53,899 nucleotides of DNA from Planctomycetota bacterium (GTDB lineage: Bacteria; Planctomycetota; Phycisphaerae; UBA1845), in NCBI GenBank assembly GCA_029558835.1, contig JAKQDH010000014.1, forward strand, positions 1 through 53,899, written 5' to 3'. The position numbers and the translations under genes are program-made. The stretch's first letter is position 1, and each line of letters opens with the position of its first letter. Positions 1 through 8,274 of this stretch are shown in pieces. The notes under the pieces are model-generated. The model made no database searches. It was not told where the DNA came from and saw only the letters and a list, made by a program, of their open reading frames with translations.

Positions 1-1
1 C

Positions 2-142
2 ACGCCGGTCTTGCACCAGTGTGACATCAACCGGTCGGGCACGGTGACGGTGGCCGACATGCTGACGCTGATCAACCTGCTCAACGGGGCGTCGCCGTAC
101 CCGGAGGCGTACTTCGGCAAGCAGCTTCCGGCGTTGCCGTAG
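2..142 (+). CDS. C-terminal end of a dockerin-domain protein (partial)
   Basis: Only the last 46 codons are inside the window, read in frame 2 and closed by TAG at 140-142. The visible tail contains C-D-I-N-R-S-G-T-V-T-V-A-D-M, an EF-hand-like calcium loop followed by a helix (LTLINLLNGA), as in dockerin type I repeats. Planctomycetes use such repeats at the C-terminus of many exported or surface proteins. The start and all upstream domains are missing, so the function of the whole protein cannot be stated. The C-terminal address module is similar in kind to that of the selenoprotein ending at 8275. Confidence 0.7.
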   Translation, partial: TPVLHQCDINRSGTVTVADMLTLINLLNGASPYPEAYFGKQLPALP

Positions 143-419
143 GCGAGGAATGGCGAATGGCGAAACCGCAGGACGGGCTTTGCCCGCTGCGGAAAGCCAG
201 AAGCAAGCGTGGGGTGGGCAATGCCCACCCTACTTTATTGCTGCGACTGGTCGCGACGGTCAAAGGGCGAAAGCGGAAGGCGAGAGGAAGTGGCACGGGC
301 GTCCCGTCCGTGGATTGCAGCGTGGCACGGGTATCCCGCCCGTGAGTTCACCAGTGGGGCGCGCCGCCGCTTGACGGGCCTGCTGGGCTTTTGCACGCGG
401 CTGGGCTATTCTGTACGGC
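143..419. repeat. Intergenic region with small palindromic repeats
   Basis: No gene is seen here. The region holds GGGTGGGCAATGCCCACCC (a self-complementary hairpin near 213-231) and two copies of GTGGCACGGGYRTCCCGYCCGTG around 291-345. The second motif recurs inverted near 18690-18715 and degenerate near 26000-26020. The GAATGGCGAATGGCGAA stretch near 149 recurs near 2768 and 18609. These look like dispersed palindromic elements, not coding sequence. Confidence 0.6.
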
Positions 420-2612
420 ATGGATCGCGGAGAGGTATGCAGTCGGTTCATCGACGGGTTGCCGTATGCGCTGTATCCGTTTCAGGAAGAGGCGCTGCTG
501 GCGTGGTTCGAGTCGGAGGGGGGCGTGCTGGTGGCCGCCCCCACCGGGATGGGCAAGACGCTCATCGCGGAGGCGGCCATCTTCGAGGCATTGCACGGCG
601 GGCAACGGCTGTACTACACGACGCCGCTGATTGCGCTTACCGATCAGAAGTTCCGCGAGTTCCGTGAGAAGGCGGCCGGCTGGGGCTTCAACCCCGACGA
701 GGTGGGTCTGATCACCGGCAACCGGCGGGTCAACCCGGACGCCCGGGTTCGCGTCGTGGTGGCGGAGATTCTGCTCAATCACCTGCTGGCCGATGAGCCG
801 ACGCTCGGCGAGGTCAGCAGCGTGGTGATGGATGAGTTCCACAACTTCAACGACTTCGAGCGCGGCATCGTCTGGGAGCTGTCGCTGGTGCTGCTGCCGC
901 GGCACATCCGGCTGATGCTGCTCTCCGCGACGGTCGGTAACACGGTCGAGTTTCTCGGCTGGCTGCGTGAGCAGCATGGCCGGAGCCTGCGCTTGGTGCA
1001 AAGCAGCGAGCGCCGCGTGCCGCTGGAGTACATCTGGGTCGGCGACAAACTGATGACCGAGCACCTGTCAGCGATGGTGCGCGACGATGACGCGGCCAAC
1101 CGGACGCCGGCGTTGGTGTTCTGCTTCAACCGCGATGAATGCTGGGACGTGGCGGAGAAGCTCAAGGGGCTCCACCTCATCGACGCCAAGGCTCGGGCAC
1201 AGATCGAGCAGGAACTGGACCCGGCGGATTTCAAGGACGGCGTGGGCCCCAAGCTGCGGCAGATGCTCATCCGCGGCGTCGGCGTCCATCACGCGGGGGT
1301 GTTGCCGAAGCACAAGGAGGCCGTCGAGCGGCTGTTTCTCAAGAAGCTGACGCCGTTTGTGATCTGTACCGAGACGCTGGCGGCCGGCATCAACCTGCCG
1401 GCGCGGTCGGTGGTCCTGAATACACTGTTGAAAGGCAAGCCGGGGGAACGCAAGCCGATTCCCTCGTCGGCCGCTCACCAGATGTTCGGGCGCGCCGGTC
1501 GGCCGCAGTTTGATACGAAGGGTTACGTGTACGCGCTGGCGCACGAGGACGACGTCAAGATCGACAAGTGGCGCCGCAAGTTCGATCAGCTTCCGGCCAC
1601 GTCGAAGGACCCGGGCATCCTGCGGGCCCGCAAGGAACTGGAACGCAAACGCCCGACGCGGCGCAAGACGGAACAATACTGGTCAGAGGGTCAATTCAAA
1701 CAGTTGATTGAGGCGGGTCCGGCCAAGCTGTACAGTCGGTCGATGATTCCCTACCAGGTGCTCGTCTATCTGCTGACGAAGACGGGCACGCTGCACCAGG
1801 TGCGCGAGTTCCTCGGGCGGCGGTTCAACACGGCCGACCGGCTGGAGAAGTTCCAGAAGCAGCTTGACGCGATGATCGACAACCTGGCCGTCTTCGGCTA
1901 CCTCGACAAGGCCGCCGACGGCGAGCACGTGACCATCAAGGAAACCATCCACGAGTTGCTGGGTTTTCGCAGCATTGATCCGCTCTATGCGGCGTTCCTG
2001 AGCAAGTTCATCGCGCGCAGCACGCTGCCGGAAAAGATCCAGGCGCTGGAGGCAGTGCTGCCGTTGCCGCCGGCGATCGAGCGCAAAGTGCGGGGCTACG
2101 ATCTGCCGGTGGGGCCGTTCGAGGAGCACGAACTCAATCCGCTGCTCGTGCAGATGGGGCTGATCGGCTCGGGCGGGCGGCCGGTGCGCGAGCGGGACGA
2201 AGAGGGGGCCCACACTTATGAGCGCGCGGACTGGTATGAGGACGAAGACGCCGAAAACGAGCATCCATTGAGCCTGCCTGAGAAGCTACAGATGGTGTTC
2301 GAGGCGAAACTCAGTGTTCCGGAGTTCATCTTCTCGCAGCCGAAGTGGGTGGCCGGCGGGGTGTTTGAGTGCAACGACGAATTCTACAAGTACGTCGGCT
2401 CCCATGATCTGACGAAGAACGAGGGCCTGATCCTGCGGCACCTGCTGCGCCTCGTGATCCTGGCCGGCGAGTTCCAGCTTGCCACGCAGGACCCGGAGTA
2501 CCAGGAGCTGGCGGAGCGCGTGACCAAGGTCTGCCAATCCGTTGATCCGCGCTACACCGACAAGTTCCTGGCGGACGAAGCGGCGCGGCAGGGACTGGAG
2601 ATGAGCGGATGA
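420..2612 (+). CDS. DEAD/DEAH-box helicase of the Ski2-like superfamily 2
   Basis: The 730-residue protein carries an ordered set of SF2 helicase motifs: Walker A PTGMGKT (residues 41-47), Walker B variant DEFH (138-141), motif III SAT (about 169), and motif VI QMFGRAGRPQFD (about 350). The second RecA domain is followed by a long C-terminal region of helicase-associated type. Ski2-like enzymes unwind RNA or DNA with a 3'-5' polarity using ATP. The substrate here is unknown; a role in RNA turnover or DNA repair is equally possible. The ATG at 420 follows GAGAGG-poor sequence, so the start rests on the frame opening and on the N-terminal LYPFQEEAL motif that should lie close to the start. It appears to be a single-gene unit flanked by repeats. 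Confidence 0.85.
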   Translation: MDRGEVCSRFIDGLPYALYPFQEEALLAWFESEGGVLVAAPTGMGKTLIAEAAIFEALHGGQRLYYTTPLIALTDQKFREFREKAAGWGFNPDEVGLITGNRRVNPDARVRVVVAEILLNHLLADEPTLGEVSSVVMDEFHNFNDFERGIVWELSLVLLPRHIRLMLLSATVGNTVEFLGWLREQHGRSLRLVQSSERRVPLEYIWVGDKLMTEHLSAMVRDDDAANRTPALVFCFNRDECWDVAEKLKGLHLIDAKARAQIEQELDPADFKDGVGPKLRQMLIRGVGVHHAGVLPKHKEAVERLFLKKLTPFVICTETLAAGINLPARSVVLNTLLKGKPGERKPIPSSAAHQMFGRAGRPQFDTKGYVYALAHEDDVKIDKWRRKFDQLPATSKDPGILRARKELERKRPTRRKTEQYWSEGQFKQLIEAGPAKLYSRSMIPYQVLVYLLTKTGTLHQVREFLGRRFNTADRLEKFQKQLDAMIDNLAVFGYLDKAADGEHVTIKETIHELLGFRSIDPLYAAFLSKFIARSTLPEKIQALEAVLPLPPAIERKVRGYDLPVGPFEEHELNPLLVQMGLIGSGGRPVRERDEEGAHTYERADWYEDEDAENEHPLSLPEKLQMVFEAKLSVPEFIFSQPKWVAGGVFECNDEFYKYVGSHDLTKNEGLILRHLLRLVILAGEFQLATQDPEYQELAERVTKVCQSVDPRYTDKFLADEAARQGLEMSG

Positions 2613-3012
2613 TGCGGCGCCGCGGGCGGTGGGGCTGGGCGGACGAAGAAGAGGGACAGGCCTGGGGATTTGAAATCTCAGATTTGAGAGTCCAGATTGG
2701 GGATCGAGGGAATGGCAAAGCGCGAAGGAGGAAGGCAAGAGGCACGAGGGGGCGGACTGCGGACTTGCGAATGGCGAAGAGCGAATGAGGGGGCCACACG
2801 CCGGGGGCCGTTGACTGCGGGATGGGAAAGTATGAACGGCGAACGCCTGCGGTTTGGCGCCGTCTACAGAGTGGCACCCGGCTGCGGCAGAGTCGCCCGG
2901 TCGGGAGGGGATCGAAGCATCGCGACGGTCCGCCCTCACCCCTGCCCCTCTCCCGCGGGGAGCGGGGTGCAGACGCCGTCTGCCGAAGGGGGAGGGGTTC
3001 CATCGGGCGAGC
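2613..3012. repeat. Intergenic region with dispersed repeat segments
   Basis: No convincing gene is present. It contains GGATTTGAAATCTCAGATTTGAGA (an imperfect palindrome) near 2666-2690. A segment of about 60 bases, 2727-2790, recurs inverted at about 16488-16550, with a shared GCGGACTGCGGA core and a GCGAAGAGCGAATGA end. The end at 2935-2975 is a CCCTCACCCCTGCCCCTCTCCC-type palindromic element, also seen near 30200, 36515, 46535 and 51999. Confidence 0.55.
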
Positions 3013-3867
3013 TCAGTAACTACTTGCTGTGTCGGCGGTGTCCTCCGCGGCGATCACCACGGTAACGGTGCCGCCGGCCGGCGTGAACTCGAAGTACCAC
3101 TCGTCGGCCCAGACGCGCATGAGGTCGAGCCCGATGATGAGTTGCGGCAGGCCGGCAGTGTCGAAGAGGTACAGACTCGCGCTCACCGTGCCGAGCTGCT
3201 TGTGTGCCACGGTCGCCCGCACCCAGTCACGGGGCCAGGCCGGTACGGTGGGCAGCGTCCCCCGTTGCAGGACGCTGTGGGCCGCCCCGGTGTCGAGCAC
3301 GGCCGGGATGACGGCGCTCTGCCCGCCGACCGCGACCTCCACCTCGACCCAGGCACCCGCGAAGTCCGGCAGGGTGGCCGAGGGGTCCATGCGCCGGAGC
3401 TGGAGGCCACGGGCGGGGATGGCAGCGGTCAACGTGGCGCGGTGCGCGCCGAAATCAACGCCGAGAACCGTGCCGCTGGTCTGGAAGAACTTGTAGCCGA
3501 GGGCGTTGCAGTCGCAGACGGCCGGGCCCACGAGGGCAAAGTCGGCCTGGGCGTCGAGCCCGCCGGCTGAGTACGCAACGGCCTGGGACACACCCACGGT
3601 GGCAACCCCGCCGAAGGTGAGCACTTCGGCCGTGCCGACCAGCTTCAGACCATAGGGTTCGCGCAACACCAACTCGAACGCGCCGCCCGTGTCGATGAGG
3701 GCCTCCTCCACCGTCGCGCCCGCGATCTCCAGCGGCACCGAGAAATACGCGGGCGTGTCGGCGGGAAGGCCCTGCCCGCAGCTGGTCAACAAGCCCAGCG
3801 CAGCGAGTGCAAGGGCCGCCAACAGAGCGTGCCGACCGCGGTACCGCGTGTGAGTGCCTTTGTTCAC
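3013..3867 (-). CDS. Retropepsin-like aspartyl protease lipoprotein
   Basis: The protein of 284 residues begins with a hydrophobic leader ending in the lipobox L-L-T-S-C-G, so it should be a lipoprotein exported by the Sec pathway. Two aspartyl-protease signatures follow: IDTGG in the first half and LDTGAAHSVL in the second, as in single-chain two-lobed retropepsin-like peptidases. The GTG start at 3865-3867 is chosen because GAGGGA lies 8 bases upstream and the leader starts right after it; a longer reading from 3948 would add an unlikely Arg-rich extension. The substrate is unknown. It is divergent from the GGDDxY-repeat gene at 4119, with about 250 bases between them. Confidence 0.7.
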   Translation of the reverse strand: MNKGTHTRYRGRHALLAALALAALGLLTSCGQGLPADTPAYFSVPLEIAGATVEEALIDTGGAFELVLREPYGLKLVGTAEVLTFGGVATVGVSQAVAYSAGGLDAQADFALVGPAVCDCNALGYKFFQTSGTVLGVDFGAHRATLTAAIPARGLQLRRMDPSATLPDFAGAWVEVEVAVGGQSAVIPAVLDTGAAHSVLQRGTLPTVPAWPRDWVRATVAHKQLGTVSASLYLFDTAGLPQLIIGLDLMRVWADEWYFEFTPAGGTVTVVIAAEDTADTASSY

Positions 3868-4118
3868 CGTATCGTTCCCTCGCAAGAGCGGTGGCGAGCC
3901 CGCGCCGCGCCACCGGCTCATCCTACGCGCCCGCAAGTGTCCGGCCACCGCCGCGGGCTGGCGGCGCGACGGCCGCTTGTCGGGTGGCGCGGGTCACGGT
4001 ATCACTGATGAGCGCTGAATCGGAACGGGGCGTCGGCCGCACGGTGTGCTGCCTGGGTGTGTGCCAAGGGTGCGCGGCGTGGCGCTGCCCGACCGGTTCG
4101 CCAAGAGGGGCTACGGGG

Positions 4119-6341
4119 ATGAGCAAGGCAGTGAAGGTGGCGCTGGGGCTGTGGTGGTGCGGGGGCATGTTGGGATGGGGATGGGCACCGGCCACGGCCC
4201 AAGTGCCGGATGCCCTCGACGAGGCGCTGGCGTTGGCCGGCTTGCAGCGGCAGGACCTGGGTTGGACGCCCAAGGGCTGGTGGCCACGCTTCCCAGCGGA
4301 CATTCCCTACAAGCATCGCGCGTTCGATTCCCTCTTTCGCGAGCCGCTGGACAACATCGCGTACGCCCGGTCGCTCGCGCATGCGGCGCGAGAGCACCTC
4401 GATCCGGCCACGCTGGACGCGGACGCGGGTCGCACGTCCACGCACCTGTACCTGGCCGCGCATTTGCTGGGGGTGAACCCGAAGTTCGGTGGCATGCGGG
4501 GGTACACGGCCAACCTGCTGGCCAAGGACACGCCGTTAGAGGAGGCCATCCTCGCCATCTACGACGCCGCGGGGCGTACGCAGTACGCGTATACGTTTGC
4601 GATGGAGCTGCCGTATCCGAAGCCGGCGGCCGCCCTGGCCGAGCAGGTCCAGGCGGTCCCGGAGGCGGTCCGACCGATCCTGGGCAAGCTCATCATGAAC
4701 ATCATCGACGCCCAGCGCTGGGCGGAGCTCGCGTTTCGCAACGTGCCGGGTGAGAAGCGGCTTGTCGTCGCGGGTCGGTTCAACGCGGGCGAGGAGCAGG
4801 TGGATGCGTGGGACTACTGCCCGGAGTTCGATGATGTGGCGCGCGCGTGGGATGAGGCGAGCCTGTGGTATGCGAGCGAGAAGTGCGTGCAAGCGCTGGA
4901 TGACGCGCGGATCGCGTTGCGCAGGCTCGACGACGTGCCGGCGTTCGCGTTCGACTGGGAAACGCCGTGGGGCTGGATTCGCATCCGCGGCAGCGGCGAT
5001 GACGTGGTCGAGGGCACCGAGGCGCTGCTGGTGGTCGATCTGGGGGGAGACGACCGGTACACCGGCGCGGTGGCGGCCGGCAGCCCCTCCCAACTCTGCA
5101 GCCTGCTGCTCGACTGCGGCGGCAATGACCGGTACGAATCCCAGGTGCCCGCCCAGGGAGCGGGCTTGACCGCCATCGGCGTGCTGCTCGACGCCGCCGG
5201 CAATGACACCTACACAGCCGAGCGCTACGCCCAGGGGGTCGGTCAGTTCGGCTTCGGCATGTGCGCCGATCTGGGTGGCGATGACAGCTACTTCGTCAAG
5301 TACAGCGGGCAGGGCTGCGGGTACTTCGGCATCGGCCTGCTCTGTGACGCGGGCGGCAAGGACCGTTACAGGTTGTACGCCGATGGACAGGGATTGGGCG
5401 GCGTGGCCGGCGTTGGCATTCTTGCGGATCGCAGCGGCGACGATTCGTATGAGGCCGTGCGCGACGCGAAGATCACCGGCCGGCCGTCGTACCATTCGCC
5501 CGATCAGGATATCTCGGTGAACAACGCCCAGGGTTGCGCGATGGGGCGTCGCGGCGACGGGGCGGACGGGCACTCGTGGGCGGGCGGGCTGGGGGCCCTG
5601 CTCGATAGCGAGGGCGACGACCACTATGTCTCCGGCAACTGGACGATGGGCACCGGGTACTGGTTCGGCATCGGCATGCTGCACGACGGCGGCGGCGACG
5701 ATGTGTATCAGGGGGTCTGTTACTCCCAGGCCACGGGAGCGCATTTCTGCATCGGCGTGCTGGTGGACGAGGGCGGCGATGACGTGCATCAGGGCGAGGT
5801 CACGTCGAACATGTGCGTCGCCTGGGGGCACGACTTCACCATCGCGCTGCTGGTCAATCTCGGCGGCGACGACGTGTACGACGTGAAGGGCAACGGCATC
5901 AGTTACTCGATCAACCGCAGCGTGACGGCCCTGATCGACGTCGGTGGCGACGATCGCTACATCGGCAAGGCCGGCAATTACCCCGGCCAGACCCTCTTTG
6001 ACAAGCGCTTCGCGGCCCGCGGCGGGGTCAGCGACTACTTCGCGGCCACCACATCGCTCGGGCTGTTTCTCGACGTGGGCGGCGAAGACCGGTACGAAAC
6101 GCAGCCGGACGCGGCGGCCGCGGGCGGCAAGGCCGCCGACGCAACGCAGCCGCCCGCGGAGCCGCTGCCGCCCTTCGGCGGCGGTGACAATACCGTTTGG
6201 AGTGACGAGCCCGGGTCGGACAACATGAAGGAACGCAACTTCAGCATCGGGGTCGACCGGGCGCTGGGCGAGGTCCACCTGGAGCCGCGGGCGGAGAAGA
6301 CACCTTCGCGGCCACGCGTGCATCACGCCCACGACGAATAG
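4119..6341 (+). CDS. Exported protein with twelve GGDDxY repeats
   Basis: The 740-residue protein has a signal peptide (LGLWWCGGMLGWGWAPATAQ, then VPDALDEAL), an alpha-helical first third, then from about residue 303 to 660 at least twelve tandem repeats of 25-40 residues. The repeat core is hydrophobic-x-hydrophobic-D-x-GGDDxY, followed by a Gly-rich turn such as QGxGxxGxG. Examples are VDLGGDDRY, LDCGGNDRY, ADLGGDDSY, HDGGGDDVY and LDVGGEDRY. Dense Asp and Gly in each turn suggests a calcium-bound beta-solenoid comparable to RTX repeats, but the repeat is not the RTX nonapeptide. ATG 4119 is chosen over longer options because GAGGGG lies 8 bases upstream and a signal peptide follows directly. 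I do not recognise a catalytic domain; function unknown. Confidence 0.75.
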   Translation: MSKAVKVALGLWWCGGMLGWGWAPATAQVPDALDEALALAGLQRQDLGWTPKGWWPRFPADIPYKHRAFDSLFREPLDNIAYARSLAHAAREHLDPATLDADAGRTSTHLYLAAHLLGVNPKFGGMRGYTANLLAKDTPLEEAILAIYDAAGRTQYAYTFAMELPYPKPAAALAEQVQAVPEAVRPILGKLIMNIIDAQRWAELAFRNVPGEKRLVVAGRFNAGEEQVDAWDYCPEFDDVARAWDEASLWYASEKCVQALDDARIALRRLDDVPAFAFDWETPWGWIRIRGSGDDVVEGTEALLVVDLGGDDRYTGAVAAGSPSQLCSLLLDCGGNDRYESQVPAQGAGLTAIGVLLDAAGNDTYTAERYAQGVGQFGFGMCADLGGDDSYFVKYSGQGCGYFGIGLLCDAGGKDRYRLYADGQGLGGVAGVGILADRSGDDSYEAVRDAKITGRPSYHSPDQDISVNNAQGCAMGRRGDGADGHSWAGGLGALLDSEGDDHYVSGNWTMGTGYWFGIGMLHDGGGDDVYQGVCYSQATGAHFCIGVLVDEGGDDVHQGEVTSNMCVAWGHDFTIALLVNLGGDDVYDVKGNGISYSINRSVTALIDVGGDDRYIGKAGNYPGQTLFDKRFAARGGVSDYFAATTSLGLFLDVGGEDRYETQPDAAAAGGKAADATQPPAEPLPPFGGGDNTVWSDEPGSDNMKERNFSIGVDRALGEVHLEPRAEKTPSRPRVHHAHDE

Positions 6342-6347
6342 CCGTGC

Positions 6348-6377
6348 CTCCGCGACGCGGGCCGGGGCGTCACGGAG
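6348..6377. terminator. Bidirectional terminator hairpin between convergent genes
   Basis: CTCCGCGACGC (6348-6358) pairs with GCGTCACGGAG (6367-6377) with a single mismatch and an 8-base loop. It sits between the stop at 6341 (plus strand) and the stop at 6390 (minus strand). No clear T-tract follows, so it is called on stem strength and position. Confidence 0.5.
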
Positions 6378-6389
6378 CCGGCGGGGGGG

Positions 6390-7775
6390 TCAGTCGTGCT
6401 CAATCTCCGGCGCCAGGACGGTCGGTTCGTAGCGTACGCAGGGGCGTTGGGGAGCATCGGCGAGGTGGCGGACGAGGACCGCAAGGGCCGCGGCCGCCTG
6501 GTTCGTCGCGCGAATGTCCACGGCGTCGTACTTGTCACCGCTGGTGTGATAGAACTGCACGCCGGGGCCCAGGTCGCCCGGCAGACAGAGGGCACACAGC
6601 CCCGCCTCGACAAACGGAGCGTGATCGCTCCAGGTCCCGCGGGACGTGCCGATCTCCGGGGCAATCTCGAAGCCCCGTAGTGCGTCGCGCACGGAGCGCA
6701 GAAACGGTTCGACTTCGGGGTGGCCGAAATGGACGAGACGGCGCGGCGAACCGGGCATGTCCACGTTGACCACCGCGACGATGTCGTCCAGTTCGTCGTC
6801 GTGGGCCTGCACGTAGGCCCGGCTGCCGAGCAGGCCGTGCTCTTCGCCCATGAACCACAGGAAGCGCACGGTCCGCCGCGGCTGCCAGCCGCCGGCCGCC
6901 AACGCCCGGGCCGCTTCCAGAATGGCGGCGCTGCCGTTACCGTTGTCGATCGCGCCTTCGCCGAGGTGCCAACTGTCCAGATGAGCGCTCAGGATGACGA
7001 TCTCGTGCGCGAGCGGGCCGCGGCCGGGGATCTCCCCGACGACGTTGTGGGGCGTTGCGTCCCAGGCGTCGGCCTCGATCTTGATGTTCAGCCACAGCGC
7101 TTCGCCGGCGCCGAGGCGTTGGATGAGGGTCTGCCCTGCATTCCCCGGCACGGTGATGCCGGGCTCGGGGCGAGGTTCGGCGTGGCAGCGTCCCACGCGG
7201 GCGTGCTCCGGGGTTTCCGCGACCAGTACCATGCCCACCGCCCCGTGCTCGAGGGCGAGCTTCATCTTGGCGCTGCGGTGGGAGCCGTTCTCACGGGCCA
7301 GCGCGAGGCGTCCCTGCACCGCGGGGCCCAGCTTCTCGAAGTCGGTCGCACTGCCCTCGCCGGCGTCGATCAGCTCCGCGGTGATGCCTTCCGGCGGCGT
7401 GCTGAGGCAGTTGCCCAGTGACAGCGCGCCTTCCAGGCGAGAGGGCGGCTCATCCAGAACCGTCACCACCGTCGTGCGGTCCAGCCAACTCGTCATGGTG
7501 AACGGTTCGCAGTGCACGTCGTGCAGACCGTAGTCGCGCAGACGCTGGACCACGAACTGCTCCGCCCGATAGGCGTTGGGCGTACCGCTGACGCGTCCGC
7601 CGGCCAGCGCGAGGCTACGGAGATTCGCGGCAAGCTCGCTGTGCGTCATGACCTCCCCGACAACCTGACGGTCGATCCAGCCGGAGTCCTGCGTCGGGCG
7701 CTGGCAGCCACAGGCCGCCAGCGCCAACGCCACCGCCACTATCCCCGCCTGCCAGTGCATTACCCGTCCGATCAT
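6390..7775 (-). CDS. M28-family aminopeptidase lipoprotein with PA domain
   Basis: The 461-residue protein starts with a leader and lipobox L-A-A-C-G, so it is probably anchored on the outer side of a membrane. The middle (about 110-250) resembles a protease-associated domain. The C-terminal half has the M28 zinc-site order: AHLDSWHLGEGAIDNGNG (His and Asp), GEEHGLLG (catalytic and ligand Glu), a later Asp in VNVDMPG, and YHTSGDKYD (His). M28 enzymes remove N-terminal residues from peptides using two zinc ions. Its ATG is two bases after the stop of the small gene at 7778-8029, which suggests translational coupling. Nutrient peptide scavenging is a reasonable role, by inference. Confidence 0.88.
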   Translation of the reverse strand: MIGRVMHWQAGIVAVALALAACGCQRPTQDSGWIDRQVVGEVMTHSELAANLRSLALAGGRVSGTPNAYRAEQFVVQRLRDYGLHDVHCEPFTMTSWLDRTTVVTVLDEPPSRLEGALSLGNCLSTPPEGITAELIDAGEGSATDFEKLGPAVQGRLALARENGSHRSAKMKLALEHGAVGMVLVAETPEHARVGRCHAEPRPEPGITVPGNAGQTLIQRLGAGEALWLNIKIEADAWDATPHNVVGEIPGRGPLAHEIVILSAHLDSWHLGEGAIDNGNGSAAILEAARALAAGGWQPRRTVRFLWFMGEEHGLLGSRAYVQAHDDELDDIVAVVNVDMPGSPRRLVHFGHPEVEPFLRSVRDALRGFEIAPEIGTSRGTWSDHAPFVEAGLCALCLPGDLGPGVQFYHTSGDKYDAVDIRATNQAAAALAVLVRHLADAPQRPCVRYEPTVLAPEIEHD

Positions 7776-7777
7776 GC

Positions 7778-8029
7778 TCAGAAACGTCCTTCCCGCACAG
7801 GTTCCGGCGGTTCTCCGGCCGGCAGAGGTCCATGGCCGTTAGCTGCTGCCGTCGAGCACGCCGCCTGCAGTGTGTCCTGGTACTTCTTCCACCCGGGGCA
7901 CCACTTCGTATGCCAGTGCCACAAGCGCGCCAGCAGCGCTCGCGGGCGGCGTTCGGCATAGCGCCGCAGGCGGCAGCGCTCACACGCATACGTCGCAACC
8001 ACCGGGTTCTGCTTGCTCCCGACCGTCAT
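7778..8029 (-). CDS. Small Cys/Trp-rich protein of unknown function
   Basis: This is an 83-residue protein. The core has a CxxC pair (YACERCRLRRY) followed by a basic stretch, HWHTKWCPGWKKYQ and a late Cys. The spacing of Cys and His residues would allow binding of one metal ion, but no named family is recognised. ATG 8027-8029 is preferred because it starts just before the conserved-looking core; a longer upstream reading is low-complexity and Arg-rich. The TGA stop lies two bases before the ATG of the M28 peptidase, so the two genes are likely co-transcribed. The last 20 residues (Gly/Pro-rich) look poorly constrained. Confidence 0.5.
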   Translation of the reverse strand: MTVGSKQNPVVATYACERCRLRRYAERRPRALLARLWHWHTKWCPGWKKYQDTLQAACSTAAANGHGPLPAGEPPEPVREGRF

Positions 8030-8162
8030 CGGCGTCCCGTCACCACTCCGGCCGCCAATGTATCGCTTCCAACGCCGCGGGCAAGGCACGCTGTCGCCGG
8101 GGCGTTCCCGAGACTGCCATGCCCGTCGCCTCGTCACCCCGGTGAGCACAGTGCCCAAGAAA

Positions 8163-8215
8163 CATGCCGACCCTCCCGTCGTGCCCCCGAGGGAGCACAA
8201 CGGGGGGTCGGCATG
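8163..8215 (-). terminator. Rho-independent terminator of the UxxC selenoprotein gene
   Basis: A long, nearly perfect inverted repeat begins CATGCCGACCC and ends GGGTCGGCATG, with GTGC/GCAC pairing near the loop. Read on the minus strand it is followed by TTTCTT. It lies 60 bases after the stop at 8275, so it fits as the transcript end of the selenoprotein gene. Confidence 0.7.
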
Positions 8216-8274
8216 GCTACCGGCAGGGTCTTCAACCGTTGCCGGGGTTTCTGCAGCAACCACCGCGGCACCGA

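Noticed and set aside
371..412. TTGACG...TATTCT promoter before the helicase
   Set aside because: The two boxes are 30 bases apart, too far for a sigma-70 promoter.
4536..6332. 598-codon open frame antisense to the GGDDxY-repeat gene
   Set aside because: It mirrors the repeats of the sense strand and has no motif or ribosome-binding site of its own.
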